Origin: Montifringilla adamsi
Taxonomy: Eukaryota; Chordata; Aves; Passeriformes; Passeridae
Direction: 5' to 3'
DNA length: 64,000 nt
Assembly (NCBI GenBank): GCA_017590115.1
Contig: JAGGNK010013670.1
Span: 372,001-436,000, forward strand
Shown here: positions 1 through 11,229 of the stretch, in pieces
Numbering within the stretch: the first letter of the stretch is position 1
Layout: every line of letters starts with the position of its first letter
The notes under the pieces: model-generated
Databases searched by the model: none
Seen by the model: only the letters and a program-made list of their open reading frames with translations
Told to the model about the DNA's origin: nothing
Made by a program: the position numbers and the translations under genes

Positions 1-1643
1 GCACTCCAGGCCACTGTTCCTGGGGACATCACACTGCAGCACCTGGTGCCCTCTCCTGCTCTCCAACTTAGGGCCACTTCCAGGGATGGTTAGGCCCAGG
101 AACAAAGGAAATCCCTGAACCCAGCATCACAAGGATGTCAGGAAGCTTCCCTGGGAACCATGTGCACAGCTCTGTGCCCAGTACCAGCTCCTGCAGCATC
201 AGTCCTCTCCCTGTATATTTACAGGTACAGTGAGGTGTCCCAGAGACCATTTCCCCCATCACCAGCTCCAGGAATAACAAAGCACTTCCTCGGCCCGGAA
301 ATCCACATAGGGGACACTGCAGGTGACAAAGAGGGGACAAAATGGGGCAGGTTCATGGAGACAGGAGTCCTACCAGCATCTCCTGCACTGTGCGTGGCAG
401 CGCCTCAGGCTGGTCCCCTGCTGCCACCCCCAGAGCCAAGAAGGCAGCCCTGCAATGAAGTCAAAGTGCATTATTTCCATCTCCTTGCCACTGCCAAGAG
501 GCCTCAAAATTCTTGTCTGTGGTTACCCTGAGAAAGGGCGAGCACCATGAGCCAGCAGCCTCTGGCTGGGATGGGAGCAGGAGAGCTTTTGAGGAGGAGC
601 TGATGTGCTCCTGCCTCCCCCACCAGCCAGCCAAGACTTCTGACATCAGCAGCATGGGGTTTCAGTAGGAGACAATCAGCACCTCCAGCACAGCATGGGG
701 ATATTTTGGGGACCTACATTCCAATTTCTGCATTTGAAACGCCATTTCTATTGCCATAAACCATTTCATTAGGGCAAGATGCAAATGCTCATAACCCCTC
801 ACCCCCAGCATGCCAGGCTGTCCCCAGCTCAGCCCAGGTTTCGTGTCACGACTCCAGAGCCCATGACATGGCAAAGGCTGGCATGTCCCTTCCCATTCTG
901 TGGATGTGGCAGCCTCCCCAGGCAAAGTGCCATGGAGCAGGGGAGTGTGGCTGTGTGCTCCAGGCTGGGGCCAGGCACGGGGCCAAGTGTCCCCTGTGCC
1001 AGCACGTCCCTCTGCAGCCGCAGCTCCTTGGGGCTTTGCCCAGAGAGGCACAAGGGACAGCAGCAGCGAGAAGACGTGGAGGCAGGAGATCCTTGCTGTG
1101 TCAGGACGTCTGTCCTGCGTGGGGACCTCACTGCCACAAAAGCTTTGCCAAACCTTCCTGTTGGCTCTGAGCCAGTGCTGGCTGCGTCAGCTGAGCCCTC
1201 CTCCAAGACCACAGAGAGCCTGGAACCGAAGGGCTGTCTAGACGTCATCCCACGCTCATTAAACATTCATTTCCTATAATGAAATGGCTTTTAATTTATC
1301 AACTGCTCTGCAGTTCCTTAAGGATCCCGCGCTGCACGGCGCAGCCTCGCTGCTGGCTGCACTCAGGGCTCCCATGGTGCTTTTCATGGGGAGCTGGAAG
1401 AAATCATTAGGTAGGAGAGACACAGAGGCTCCCCCCAAAGTGACTCAACCAGATGAAGACATACAGAAGTGTCAGCAGGAGCTGGAATCCAAATGCTTTC
1501 CTTGGTCAAGGAGGTTTTCTGTAATCCAAGGCAGTGTTGACACCATGGGGCAGCAGAGAGGGTCTCCGGGCAGCCACATTCCCCAGATCAGGAGCATCCT
1601 TGGCCACTAAAAAATTAACTTAAAAATTAACACAAGTGACGTG

Positions 1644-1672
1644 TTTCCCTGTGGTCTTTTGCCACAGGGAAA
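1644..1672. repeat. Perfect 11-bp inverted repeat (hairpin)
   Basis: The arm at 1644-1654 (tttccctgtgg) is exactly complementary to 1662-1672 (ccacagggaaa), with a 7-base loop. It sits in AT-rich DNA next to a direct repeat of 'aaaaattaac'. Too short for a typical pre-miRNA; no function assigned. Confidence 0.6.
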
Positions 1673-2461
1673 GTTTCTAAAATGAGAGGAAGGCAGGAGC
1701 AGAACAGCAGGGATGCTGAGAGAGGAGACCAGCAGGCACGTGGCTTTGAAGCCTCCATTTCATCTGTCATCTCTTTTGGCAGGTAGAGCCCAAAGTTTCT
1801 CCAAGATGTATTGAAAACAGCAAAGAAAGAAAAGCCTCAGCAGGGCAGCTGCCAGAAAACTGCTGCTTTTTCATCTGAAAGCTTCAAATGCATCAGAGAG
1901 CTGCAGCAGCTTTGGCAGGGAGAGGTGCCCAGCCAGGCTGTTAAATGGGTCATGCAGGCAAAATCCCTCTGGAGCACCCAGTATCCAGCACAGTCCTTAA
2001 AGTCCTGCAGAAAACTTGCAGGAGGCTATCAGGGGACAGTAAATCAGGCAGGCACTGCCTGCAGCCGTGCTCTGCAATGCGGCTGGGGCTGTGCTGGCAC
2101 CGCAGCACGGCCTGGCACCCACCAGCCCAGGGCTCGCCCAGCCAGCCCTGGGGAACAGCTAAAGTCTGAACCCAGCCTTGCTTTGAAACCCCTGCTGAAA
2201 GCCAGACAGGGAGGAGGAATTTACCAGGTGGCCCCATGAACAGAAGGTCTCAGGTAGCCTTTGGAAACAGGCAGGCACACAGCTGATTTGAAAACATACC
2301 TCATTTGAGAGTGTAGAAACCACACACAATTTAAAGGTGTATAAACCACTGACAATTTCAAGATGCCCTGATTTCTCTATCTGCACCTGATCCAGGGTCC
2401 AGTTCCTGGGTTTGCTTTGCAGGAGCCATCTCCGAATACAACCCCACTCTGCAGACATCTG

Positions 2462-2520
2462 ACCCAGATGAAGCTATCCCAGCTTCAGAGTGACCCAGGT
2501 GAAGCTATCCCAGCTCTCCT
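2462..2520. repeat. Two-copy tandem repeat of about 31 bp
   Basis: The phrase gacccagatgaagctatccc recurs 31 bases later with one change (gacccaggtgaagctatccc). Only two copies are present; likely a small local duplication. Confidence 0.6.
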
Positions 2521-5500
2521 GCTATCTTGGATATATTAAATCAACCACTTCTCCTTCATTTGAAATCATTGTCCCCAAGCCTCCACCATGCCAAAGCTCT
2601 TTAGCAGTTCATTCCACCTGACTTTAGTAATTAGCTCCCTTAACTTCTCAATCCTCTTCACTTGGAAATGAAGCCTGTCATTGCCAATCCATTTTCTTCT
2701 CTTCCAGACAGTTTCAATGGAATCAGCCACCTCACAGGACAAACTTATTTTCCATAGGCTGCTCTTTTGCAGTGCCCTCACTGCATATTAAAAGCAAGAC
2801 AAAAATAGCCTCACCTCCTGTTGGGTCAGTGAGCAGAGTCAACCCCAGCGCTGCCGGCACAGCGAGCAGCCAGCACATCCCCACCCAGGGAACAGGGACA
2901 GTGCTGCCAACGGTATGGGAGAAGTAAGAGACATGCCTGGGATGAAGCTTGATTATCCTGCCACTCCTCTGACAGGCAGTGTGTCCCACTGTGCTTGTCC
3001 TGCTTCCTTCCTGCATTTTGTGCTGTTCCTGGTTTCAGACACAAACATCTCTGTTGTGCCCTTGCCTTTAGGGCACTTCCCCACAGCCCTGTGTGCTGCC
3101 AACTCCCCTTTCCATCAGTCAGCATTTTCTCCTGCTGCCCATCCCTCTTCCAGCCTACTTATACTTGCCCTTATTATGTGATTTTCTCATTTATCTGATT
3201 TTTATCACCCCATGTAACAAATTCATGGAAGAAAAAATCCATCCAAGGCTATTAACTTCAAAAATCCTGCCTCCAGCATGAGGAGTGCTGGAGCCATGGA
3301 TTGGAAGATATTGAGGGAATATTCAGGGGAGCAGTCACTACACATTTGCTGTTTCTCTGCATTTCCCCAGGCATCCTCTCCTGCACACCCTCTGACCACT
3401 GCCAGCTCTTCATATGCTCTTGACTGGGTGTTTAAAATGAGATGCAGCTGAAATGGAATATTGCAAAACCAGGTTCCCTCTATCTTAAAACCCTCTGTGG
3501 AAGCACCATTATAAATCCCAGGAGCGCGAACCGAGCTATTCCAGTAGGAGAATAATCAGCTCAATAGCCCTGACAGACCTGGCTCACTGTCCTTTGATGA
3601 GCTCAGCTTCTCCAGCCTCCCAACCAGGGAGAAATTAATGTTCCTGCAAAACTGAGACAGGGAGGAATGTGAGTGGAAAATAAACTCCCAAGCTAGAGGA
3701 TCAGCCCTCCAAAAGCCAAGGCTGCAGCTGGGTCCAGGGTGCAATGCGACACAATTCCTCACGTTTGACAGCAAATCCAAAAGACACGAGGATTCGCAAG
3801 GAGATGAGAGAAATGACACGGAAATACCTCGCGGCTGCTGGGAAGGTGGTTCTGAAATGCTCCTGAGATGCTGCACGTGTGATTCTTCATCCTTCACCAT
3901 CAGACAGAAAATAGGGCAGGGAATTGTGAGGAATGGAGGCTTTGGAGAAGCCATGGATGACTCTGGCAGGGGACAGGTGCTGCTCAAGGTGCAGGTTCTC
4001 ATCTGGCTGGACACTGCTGGTGTCACCTGTTCTTTTGTTTGGCCAGTTTGCTCCTGGCCCTGCTCTCCAGTGGGCTATGGAGACATGTCCCTGCTTCCAG
4101 ATGGCCACGACCCGCCTGAAGCAGAGGCATGACAAGGTCTGTGTGGCCCTGGACAGGCTTTCCCCAGCTGTGACCCAGCTCTTTCTGTGTTAAGCACAAA
4201 GTGTTTTGCAATCCTAGGCTGTGTGCAGCCACAAACTGCAGCTGATCCATCAGATAACCTGAAGCAGCAGCAGGTTGTGCAACACTCCTCAAATACAAGA
4301 ACATCACCCTCCTACTTTTGGGGCTCCTGGCCACCACTGTGTCCCCTGCAGGGTCTTTGCCCCCTAAACACCTTGTAAGAAAGATGTCTGCATTTTGTAA
4401 GGTGAAAAAAAGGTACAAAGCCTGTTCTTCCAACTACCCCTTGAACACAGGTTTACAAGTGTCTCCCTTGTCTCTTACCAGCTTCCAGAAAGATTTGGCC
4501 AAGCTCCACTCTTGGTAAAGCAGGACCATGCTCATCCCCACTGCACTCAGGGGACGTTGCTGTTTCACTGCCCACCTGGGGAATGTGTGGAAGACAGCCT
4601 GTGCATCACACAACCTGGTCAGGCTGTAACACTCTGAAGCCAAGATAGCCAAGCTGTCTTTTTCCCCCACTGCAGAATTTTCTGGGTGCTGCTGAACAAA
4701 TAATTGAATCTGCAGAGAAGTAGTTCATGCAACCCTATTTCCACTATATTAAAAAAATGCAAAATCTAGAAGATGTGGGAAACAATGTGTGAAAAACTTC
4801 AATGCAAACACAGAAAGACTTCACAACCTCTGCTGCTGTGTACTCATGCACATTGCAAATTATTTGATCTAAAACACGGGTACTGGCTTACTATAAGACA
4901 TTTCTGGAGCTTTTTGTTGCTTAGCTCTAAGCAGAGGTCAGTCTGCAGCTCCCAGCACTGTGGGCTCACGCCCAGACCACTCTGAGGTCTTTGTGGAGCA
5001 TCTGGACTCTTTCTGGATGCCATGGGTCAGATAATTCTATTTTCTATAGAACATGAAAAATACCCCAAAACCCTTGGTAAAGAATGATAAAATTTAGTTC
5101 TTTCCAGGTTTGGTACTTGATGGCTGGAGTAGGCATGATTGTTCTCTGATATCTCATCTTTCCTGTAACAAAAACTCTAATCCAGAGAAACACTCCCAAG
5201 AAAGGCATGAGACTTCTGCCTTCACCCTGGGAAGCCACTGAGCTGCAGGTCAGTAAATCCCCTGCCCATACAGAAGAGCCACAGCCTTCTAAGAGGACCA
5301 TGCCTTGCAAAGTCAACACCAACTCTCCTTCTCACTACAGAGCCTCAGCACCAACATCCTGATCACAGGTGTGCTTTGATTAAGTGGAAATACTTGATTC
5401 CTCAACAAATTCAGCTCTGAAGAGGTATATGTGCTCTTCCACCTCGCAGAGTACATCAGGGGCTGAGGGGCAGATTTCATATGTACAAGTCAGTTTTTGC

Positions 5501-5629
5501 CCAGAAATCTGCACTGCAGTTTCTCACCCACTTCTTCATTGGCAGCTTCTCAGGGGCTAAAAACCTTTTCTTTTGGGTCACATTGGCTAAAAACCTGCTC
5601 TAGTTGCCCAGGCCATGGCATGATTAGCT

Positions 5630-5822
5630 AGGAAGGAATTGTTCCTGTGAGGGTGGGCAGGCCCTGGCACAGGGTGCCCAGAGCAGCTGGGGCTGCCCCT
5701 GGATCCCTGGCAGTGCCCAAGGCCAGGCTGGACATTGGGGCTTGGAGCAGCCTGGGACAGTGGGGTGGGACTGGATAAGCTTTAAGGGTCAACCCAAACC
5801 ACTTTGGGATTTTGTGATTCAA
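5630..5822 (+). mobile_element. CR1-type LINE 3' fragment
   Basis: Shows the avian CR1 3'-end signature in order: 'gcccagagcagctggggctgcc', 'gcccaaggccaggctgga', 'cttggagcagcctgggacag' and a decayed 'caacccaaaccactttg' end. Severely 5'-truncated, with no ORF. Confidence 0.8.
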
Positions 5823-8334
5823 GGCTGGGATCAGTGTTCTTGCTCATCCTGGTCATGGTCTGGCAATGGCCAACAGCAAGATGGTGTGACAGCCCTTTCC
5901 CAAATTCAGTTTATCTCCACCAGCCCAGAGGAGCCAAGGACACAGCGAGCAGGCACTGCTTGGTGTGCCTCACCCTCCAGATCTCACACAAGTGACCTGG
6001 CCAAACCATTTGGAGATGTCTTTGCACAGAAGGCATGAGCTTAATCAAAAAAGGGCTAAAATGAGCATTGCCTTCCCCTTCCTAGTCTCACTTTGCCTTG
6101 TTTTCCATTCATTCCTACAAATAGAGAGGCACTGGCTTTTCCTGGCAGGCAGCTGCCTGAAATGGCCATGCATCCATAGTGCTGCAGCAAACAACACTAA
6201 GGCATTTGCATGAGACTGTGCACTGCCAGGCCAAGGAAAATTAATTTACTCAGATTTTGAGCATGATGGAATACAACCTTCTAATTGGGATTGCAAGAAA
6301 TGGCAAGAACTGGCTCCATTGCCCAAGGTGTCCTACTGTCATCTTTCATCCTGCTGACCTACCCTTCCCAGTCAAGGGTGCAGCTCTACACACCCTCAGA
6401 CACTAAATGAACATCTTTCCAGCTTTGCCAATGGAAAATGTGAAGCTCTTGAAAGACCACAAATTCCTGCAAAAGGCACTGAGCTTATCATTAAATGCAG
6501 CTTGGCCTGAGCACTTGATGTGGAGGATATTTACCAGCATCTTATAATTCTTCCTGTCTCTACTTTGTTTTATTAAGCCCCACTGGAACCAACAGGTTGG
6601 GGTTTTTTTGCAGCTATTTAAATTTCTACTCACTGGAGGGTTCCTTGAGTTAAGCATTTTCAGTTGGGTTTACAGATTTATTGAATATTCTCAGCTCCAC
6701 ATGACCTCAAGGGAGGCTGAGGCTAGGATTTTAAGAACATTTAAGAAATTCAAATCCAAAGCAACCTCTTGTGATTGAGAAGAAGTCACAAGAACTAGCT
6801 CAGAGCACCCTAACTGTGCCCCTTGCCTGTGTGGTTCTGGGATGGGAACAGGGAATGGTCAGCTGCTGAGCTCATCCCTTCCGTGAGTGATCTGGGGAGC
6901 TTGGGGAGATGAGTAATCCTGGAAGGGAAGGATGCAGGGAATATACAGAAAGTCAGCAACCTTGATCCTCTTCCTTTGTCCAGTGTAGGGCACCGGGAGG
7001 GAGCCTTCCCTTCAGCAACCCACTCCCAAACCACCCTGAATTTTCCAGGGCCAAAGCAGATCCTGCTAGAGCAGCATCCCCTGGGAGATGCAGGCAACTG
7101 AGCTCTTGTGGGAAGTGCTCTAAAATCCATCTGACAGCATTCTGGGAACTTTCCAATTTCCAGACAGACTGTATCTGTGCCACTTTAACCCCATTCTTCC
7201 TACACAGACAATGTTTTTCTCCTCTGATATTCATTATTTGGATTGCGATCCCACCCCTGCAGTGCCTGGAGATTCTCAGCAGTAAAGTAATTTCTTATGT
7301 CTCATGTCCACACAGAAATTTTGGGAAGCAGGACCAGAGCAATTCCAAAGGCCCAGGAGGAAGGATACACTTGTGACAACCCCCAGACAGCATTATCCAG
7401 TGGGGCCATGGTGGGACACACTGCTCTGAGGAGGAGCTGGGAAAGCCTGCAGTGCCTTGCAGGATGTAGGGACAAATGGATGGAGAGATGCGAGCACAAA
7501 CCTCAACAAGGAAAATTCCCACCAGGCTATGGAGAGCATTTCTCGGTGGGATCCCAGCCCCTGGAGGTATTCAACACTTGCCTGGTCAGGACATGATCAA
7601 CCTCTTCCATTTCTGGAGCCTTCTAGGGGCAGAGGCTGGATGGGAGGCTCCAGGTGGGTCCCCTCGTCCCACCTCCTTAACTCCAGAGTTCCTCTGCCAG
7701 CTCCCAGATGGGAGAAGGGCAACAGCTCTCTGCACTCTGCACTCAGGAGAGATGCAGGCAAGGATGCCAAGATTAACTTGACCTCCAGACAGTCTTAATG
7801 CCTCTCCACAGCCTGTCCCCGAGGGAATGGCTGAGCAGTGGTGGCAGAAGCTGGGACACACAGCAAGAGCTTCATCATAAAATCAACATCTTTAATCAAC
7901 TCTGTCAGCGATGAGCCCTCAGGAGGCTCTTCTCCACACCAGGAGAGGACTCCCTGGAGGCAGCTGTCCTGTTCACATAATGCAGCTCTGACATCCCAAG
8001 GACAAATGTCCTGAAGGAAGCTTGGCTCTGGCAGCACAAGACGCAGGGTGTGTCCCAGCCTAGCCAGGAGCAGCCAAGCTTTGGAGGGGAGCTGTGCAAG
8101 TCTGGCTTGGCCGCAGCTCTAACACAGCACTTCATCCCCAGGTGGGAGGGTGCTGCTCCACAGCCCAGCAGCACCAGCACTGGGGACAGCAGCACTAAGC
8201 TCCCTCCTGGGGCTGAACTGAAAGCCTTTCACATCCCTAAAGCCACTTGGCTCCAGGAGAAACTGCTGGATTTTTTTTTTTCCCAGGAAAACACAAGGTA
8301 ACCTTTCTGGAGATCAACATCAATGTTAAGGATG

Positions 8335-8525
8335 GTACTGCCGTGGTACCAGCAGCACCACCCCAATGACATCACAGTGCCACTGTGGCACTGCCACGAT
8401 GCAGCAGAGTAACACCGGTCCCACAGCACCATCAGTCTGGCACCAGAGCACATCACAGCACCACCAGCACCACCAGTCCCACCACAGTACACAGAGCTCT
8501 GATGGTACTACCATGGTGCTGCCAG
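8335..8525. repeat. Degenerate CAC/CAG-rich tract
   Basis: Many imperfect repeats of caccag, cagcac and ccaccac without a clean period. It reads open in several frames because it lacks stop codons, which explains His/Gln/Ser-rich spurious ORFs. Confidence 0.5.
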
Positions 8526-8877
8526 AATGCCACGGGAAGGCTCCCACCCAGCTAGGAGCCTCCAGGATCGCAGGAAAACAGTGCAGCCCAAGGACCAAGG
8601 CAGACTGGATGGCAGGTGCTCAGCAGTCACCTCCATGGAGACCAACAGGGGGGACCCACTGCAGGGATCAGCAGGAACTGGTGCACAGCCCCCACCCTCC
8701 AGCAGTTCAGCTGCTGGAGCACACACAAACACCCTCTGAACCAGCCACCTGCCACCCTTCCAATCCCAGCCTTCCCACCCAGGCTCTCACCAGGACACAG
8801 CACCCACTCCCTCCCTTGCCAGCCAGCTCTCCCAAAGGAAAAGTGTTCCAGGACACGCTGGGCAGGGCTTGCGGCAA

Positions 8878-8950
8878 GCTGGTCTAGTGGAAGGTGGGCT
8901 GGAACGAGATGGTCTGTAAGGTCCCTTCCACCCCAAACCATTCCAGGATT
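8878..8950 (+). mobile_element. Short CR1 3'-end fragment
   Basis: 'ctggtctagtggaaggtggg' followed by 'gatggtctgtaaggtccctt' and 'ccaaaccattcca' is the extreme 3' end of an avian CR1 element; about 70 bases remain. Confidence 0.75.
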
Positions 8951-10073
8951 CTCTGAAAACTGTAAGTCTGGCACGACTGCAGTCCTGGGATACAAAAGAG
9001 GGGTGGGAGCAGAAATCCATCCCATTCTGCCATCCCATATTTTGACTGTAGTGCTTCTGGCACAGTCAGGGCTGGGGTCAGAGCCCGACCAATGTTCAAT
9101 GTAGTCTTTTCCTGAGCATCACAATAAACAGCCCTCCAGAACAGACCCTTAACAAATTGGGCTGCAGTGAAATCACGTTCTCCCTCGGTGGGTTTCCAGG
9201 GGCTCCGTTTCTCCTGCAGGCTGCTCCAGGCTGCTCTCCAGCTGGGCTCAGCAGCATGGCACAGCCTTGCTCAAAACACCCCTGCTAAACCCCAACCAGC
9301 ACTGGTCAGCTCTTCTCCCCTGTGCTCAATAAGAAAAAGTCAAGAGCCATTTCTCCCCTATTTTAAAAGCACCACAGAGCTTCCCCAGATTCCAGGAGAC
9401 CTCAGGAAGATGGCTGATGTTCCCCATGGGAACGGGTGGCAAGCTGTCCTAAACAGGGTGAGCCGATGAACTTCTGTGACCTAGATCAAGGCGGTGAGAG
9501 TCTGAGGAAGCCTTTTGGGCTGTTTTTAGGGAGATGCTGCAGGGGCCGGGCATTGCACTGCCCCGAGGTGCCTGGGTGCTGCCTGCAGGGGCTGGTTCCT
9601 CCTGCAGTGGAGGTGCCCTAAGCCCTCCAGGGCTTCCCAGACAGGAGAGGGGATGCTCTGGAAGAGGGTGGCAGTGAGTCATGTCCCTGCCACTACCCGC
9701 AGAGCCATTGATGCTGCCGGAACGGGGACATGCCGCAAGGATGGCTCAGCCTTGGCTGGTGCATGGCTGTGCCTATTCCAGGTGCGCTCTGCCCAGCGCT
9801 GGCTCCGTCAGGGCTCCGGAAAGACCTCGCACCAGCTCCAGCGTCTTCCAGGGTAGACGCAGCTGGAAATCCCTGCTGAAGGGCAGCAAAGGCTCCTTTC
9901 TCCCGAGCGGGTGTGTGGCAGCGGCTGTGGCAGGTGCCGGCCCCACGAGGATGGCTTGGGGACGGCTCAGCCGTAGCCCCGCGCTCCCAATTCCCCGTTC
10001 CCGTCTCGTACCGAGGTGACATCCTCCCGCCTCTTCTCCAGAATGAGCAAACACAGCCCGACCCCCGCCTTAC

Positions 10074-10352
10074 CTTGGTGGGTGTCTCTGTCCGGTCCAT
10101 CGCTCGCAGCGGCCTGACGAGCTCCGGTGCGGAGTGAACCCGCTGGGGGTCCGGCGGAGGGACGCGGGGGGTTTCCGAGGACTCTTCCCGGGGCTGGGGT
10201 GCTCCGTCCTGCTCCGACCCCGGGGACAGCTGGCAGCCGGCCGTGTCACCCCCCGCGCCTTCACGCGCGTCCAGGTCCGGGCGGGCGGAGGCGGCGGGGA
10301 CACCGCTCTGCCCCGGGGCCGCGCTGGGCACGCCGCGCTCCGGCTCTTGCAT
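10074..10352 (-). CDS. Possible first coding exon of a minus-strand gene (TSPOAP1 candidate by position only)
   Basis: An open frame running left ends at a good splice donor (ACCAAG then GTAAGG, exon end 10,074). The nearest ATG (10,100) would give only MDRTETPTK before the intron; an upstream in-frame ATG at 10,352 gives 93 residues rich in Pro, Glu and Ser with no domain I recognise. In mammals, TSPOAP1 lies on the same strand beyond MIR142, so its 5' end is the obvious candidate, but I see no match to its coiled-coil or SH3 regions and no second exon in the window. The open frame may simply reflect GC-rich DNA with few stop codons. Confidence 0.25.
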
Positions 10353-10515
10353 GGCTGGGGCAGGGCTGGACTCACTCCGCACCGGCCAGGGCTGCCCGGG
10401 GCGTCGGGAGCCGGCAAGGGAAAGCCGAAGGCATCAGAGCGGCGGCGGGAGCAGCCCGGGCCGCGCTCCTCCGCGGCGGGACCAGGGCCGGGGGCGGCCG
10501 CAGCAGCAACATCCC

Positions 10516-10559
10516 CGCACCGGGAATGGCTCCGTCCCGCACCGGGAATGGCTCCGTCC
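10516..10559. repeat. 22-bp exact tandem duplication in CpG island
   Basis: The unit cgcaccgggaatggctccgt plus two bases occurs twice head to tail, inside the promoter-like CpG island. Confidence 0.85.
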
Positions 10560-10971
10560 CCGCCCGGATCCGCGGCTCCCCGTGCGGAGGCTGCTCCCGC
10601 CGCCCTCAGGCCCCCGCCGCCCCCGGCCCCATGACGTAGCGGAGGGGCCGGGGGAGCTGCCAGCCCCTCGCCGCGGCCCCGGGCAGCCCCCGGCGCAGCC
10701 GCTGCCGAGTCATCAATACGGAGCCGGGCCGGGCACCCCGGGGGGGCCGCGCCGCGCCCCGGGCCGCCAATGGCGGCGGCTCCGCCCGTTTCCACGGCAA
10801 CGCTGCGGGAGCGGGGTCTGGTGCCTATTGATGAGGCAGCGGCGGGGGGGCAGCCGCGCTGAGCCCGCATCCCCCTGCACCGCATCCCCCCGTCACCATG
10901 GCCGGGGAGCCTCGGAGCCCCACACGCCGCCGGGATGGGGGTTTGGGGACTGCAATGGCCCGAGCCCCTGC

Positions 10972-11228
10972 TCGGCTCTGCCCCAGGGATGCTCAGCTCT
11001 GCCCCAGGGATGCTCGGCTCTGCCCCAGGAATGCTCAGCTCTGGCCCTGGATACCCGGCTCTGGCCCCAGGATACCTAGCTGTGCCCCAGGGATGCCCAT
11101 CTCTGCCTCGAGAATGCTCAGATCTGCCCCAGGATGCCTGATTTGCTGCAAGGATGCCCACATCTGCCCTGGGCATGCCCTGGGGATGCCCTCAGCTCTG
11201 CCCAGGATGCCTGGTTCTTTCCCAGGCA
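10972..11228. repeat. Minisatellite, unit about 21 bp
   Basis: About twelve imperfect copies of a unit close to 'ctctgccccagggatgctcag'; the first copies are nearly identical and later ones diverge. Unit length is a multiple of three, so all frames stay open and produce artificial periodic ORFs on both strands. It abuts the CpG island. Confidence 0.85.
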
Positions 11229-11229
11229 T

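Larger units (their letters stand above)
1..10060. other. Gene-poor stretch left of the first CpG island
   Basis: No open reading frame here resembles a known protein family and I could not join any into a spliced gene. The stretch holds two CR1 fragments, a short hairpin, a two-copy 31-bp repeat and a degenerate CAC-rich tract, listed separately. If the splice donor at 10,073 marks a minus-strand first exon, this stretch would be its first intron, but that is inference. Confidence 0.5.
10000..10900. promoter_or_regulatory. CpG island with promoter-like motifs
   Basis: About 900 bases of very high GC with abundant CG dinucleotides. It contains a CRE-like TGACGTAG at 10,632-10,639, a CCAAT box at 10,767-10,771, an RFX-type X-box (GTTTCCACGGCAAC, 10,788-10,801) and a 22-bp tandem duplication at 10,516-10,559. 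A possible minus-strand first exon lies at its left edge, so this would be that gene's promoter. The gene's identity is not shown by the sequence. A promoter firing to the right is also possible. Confidence 0.65.

Noticed and set aside
2566..2781. 71-codon minus-strand frame with a basic, helical-looking sequence
   Set aside because: No family recognised and no splice context; treated as chance or an old unknown repeat.
9693..11176. Long minus-strand frames (up to 368 codons) through the 10-kb CpG island and minisatellite
   Set aside because: Open because of GC-rich DNA and a repeat unit that is a multiple of three; Ala/Pro/Gly-rich with no domain. Only the segment ending at the donor was kept, at low confidence.
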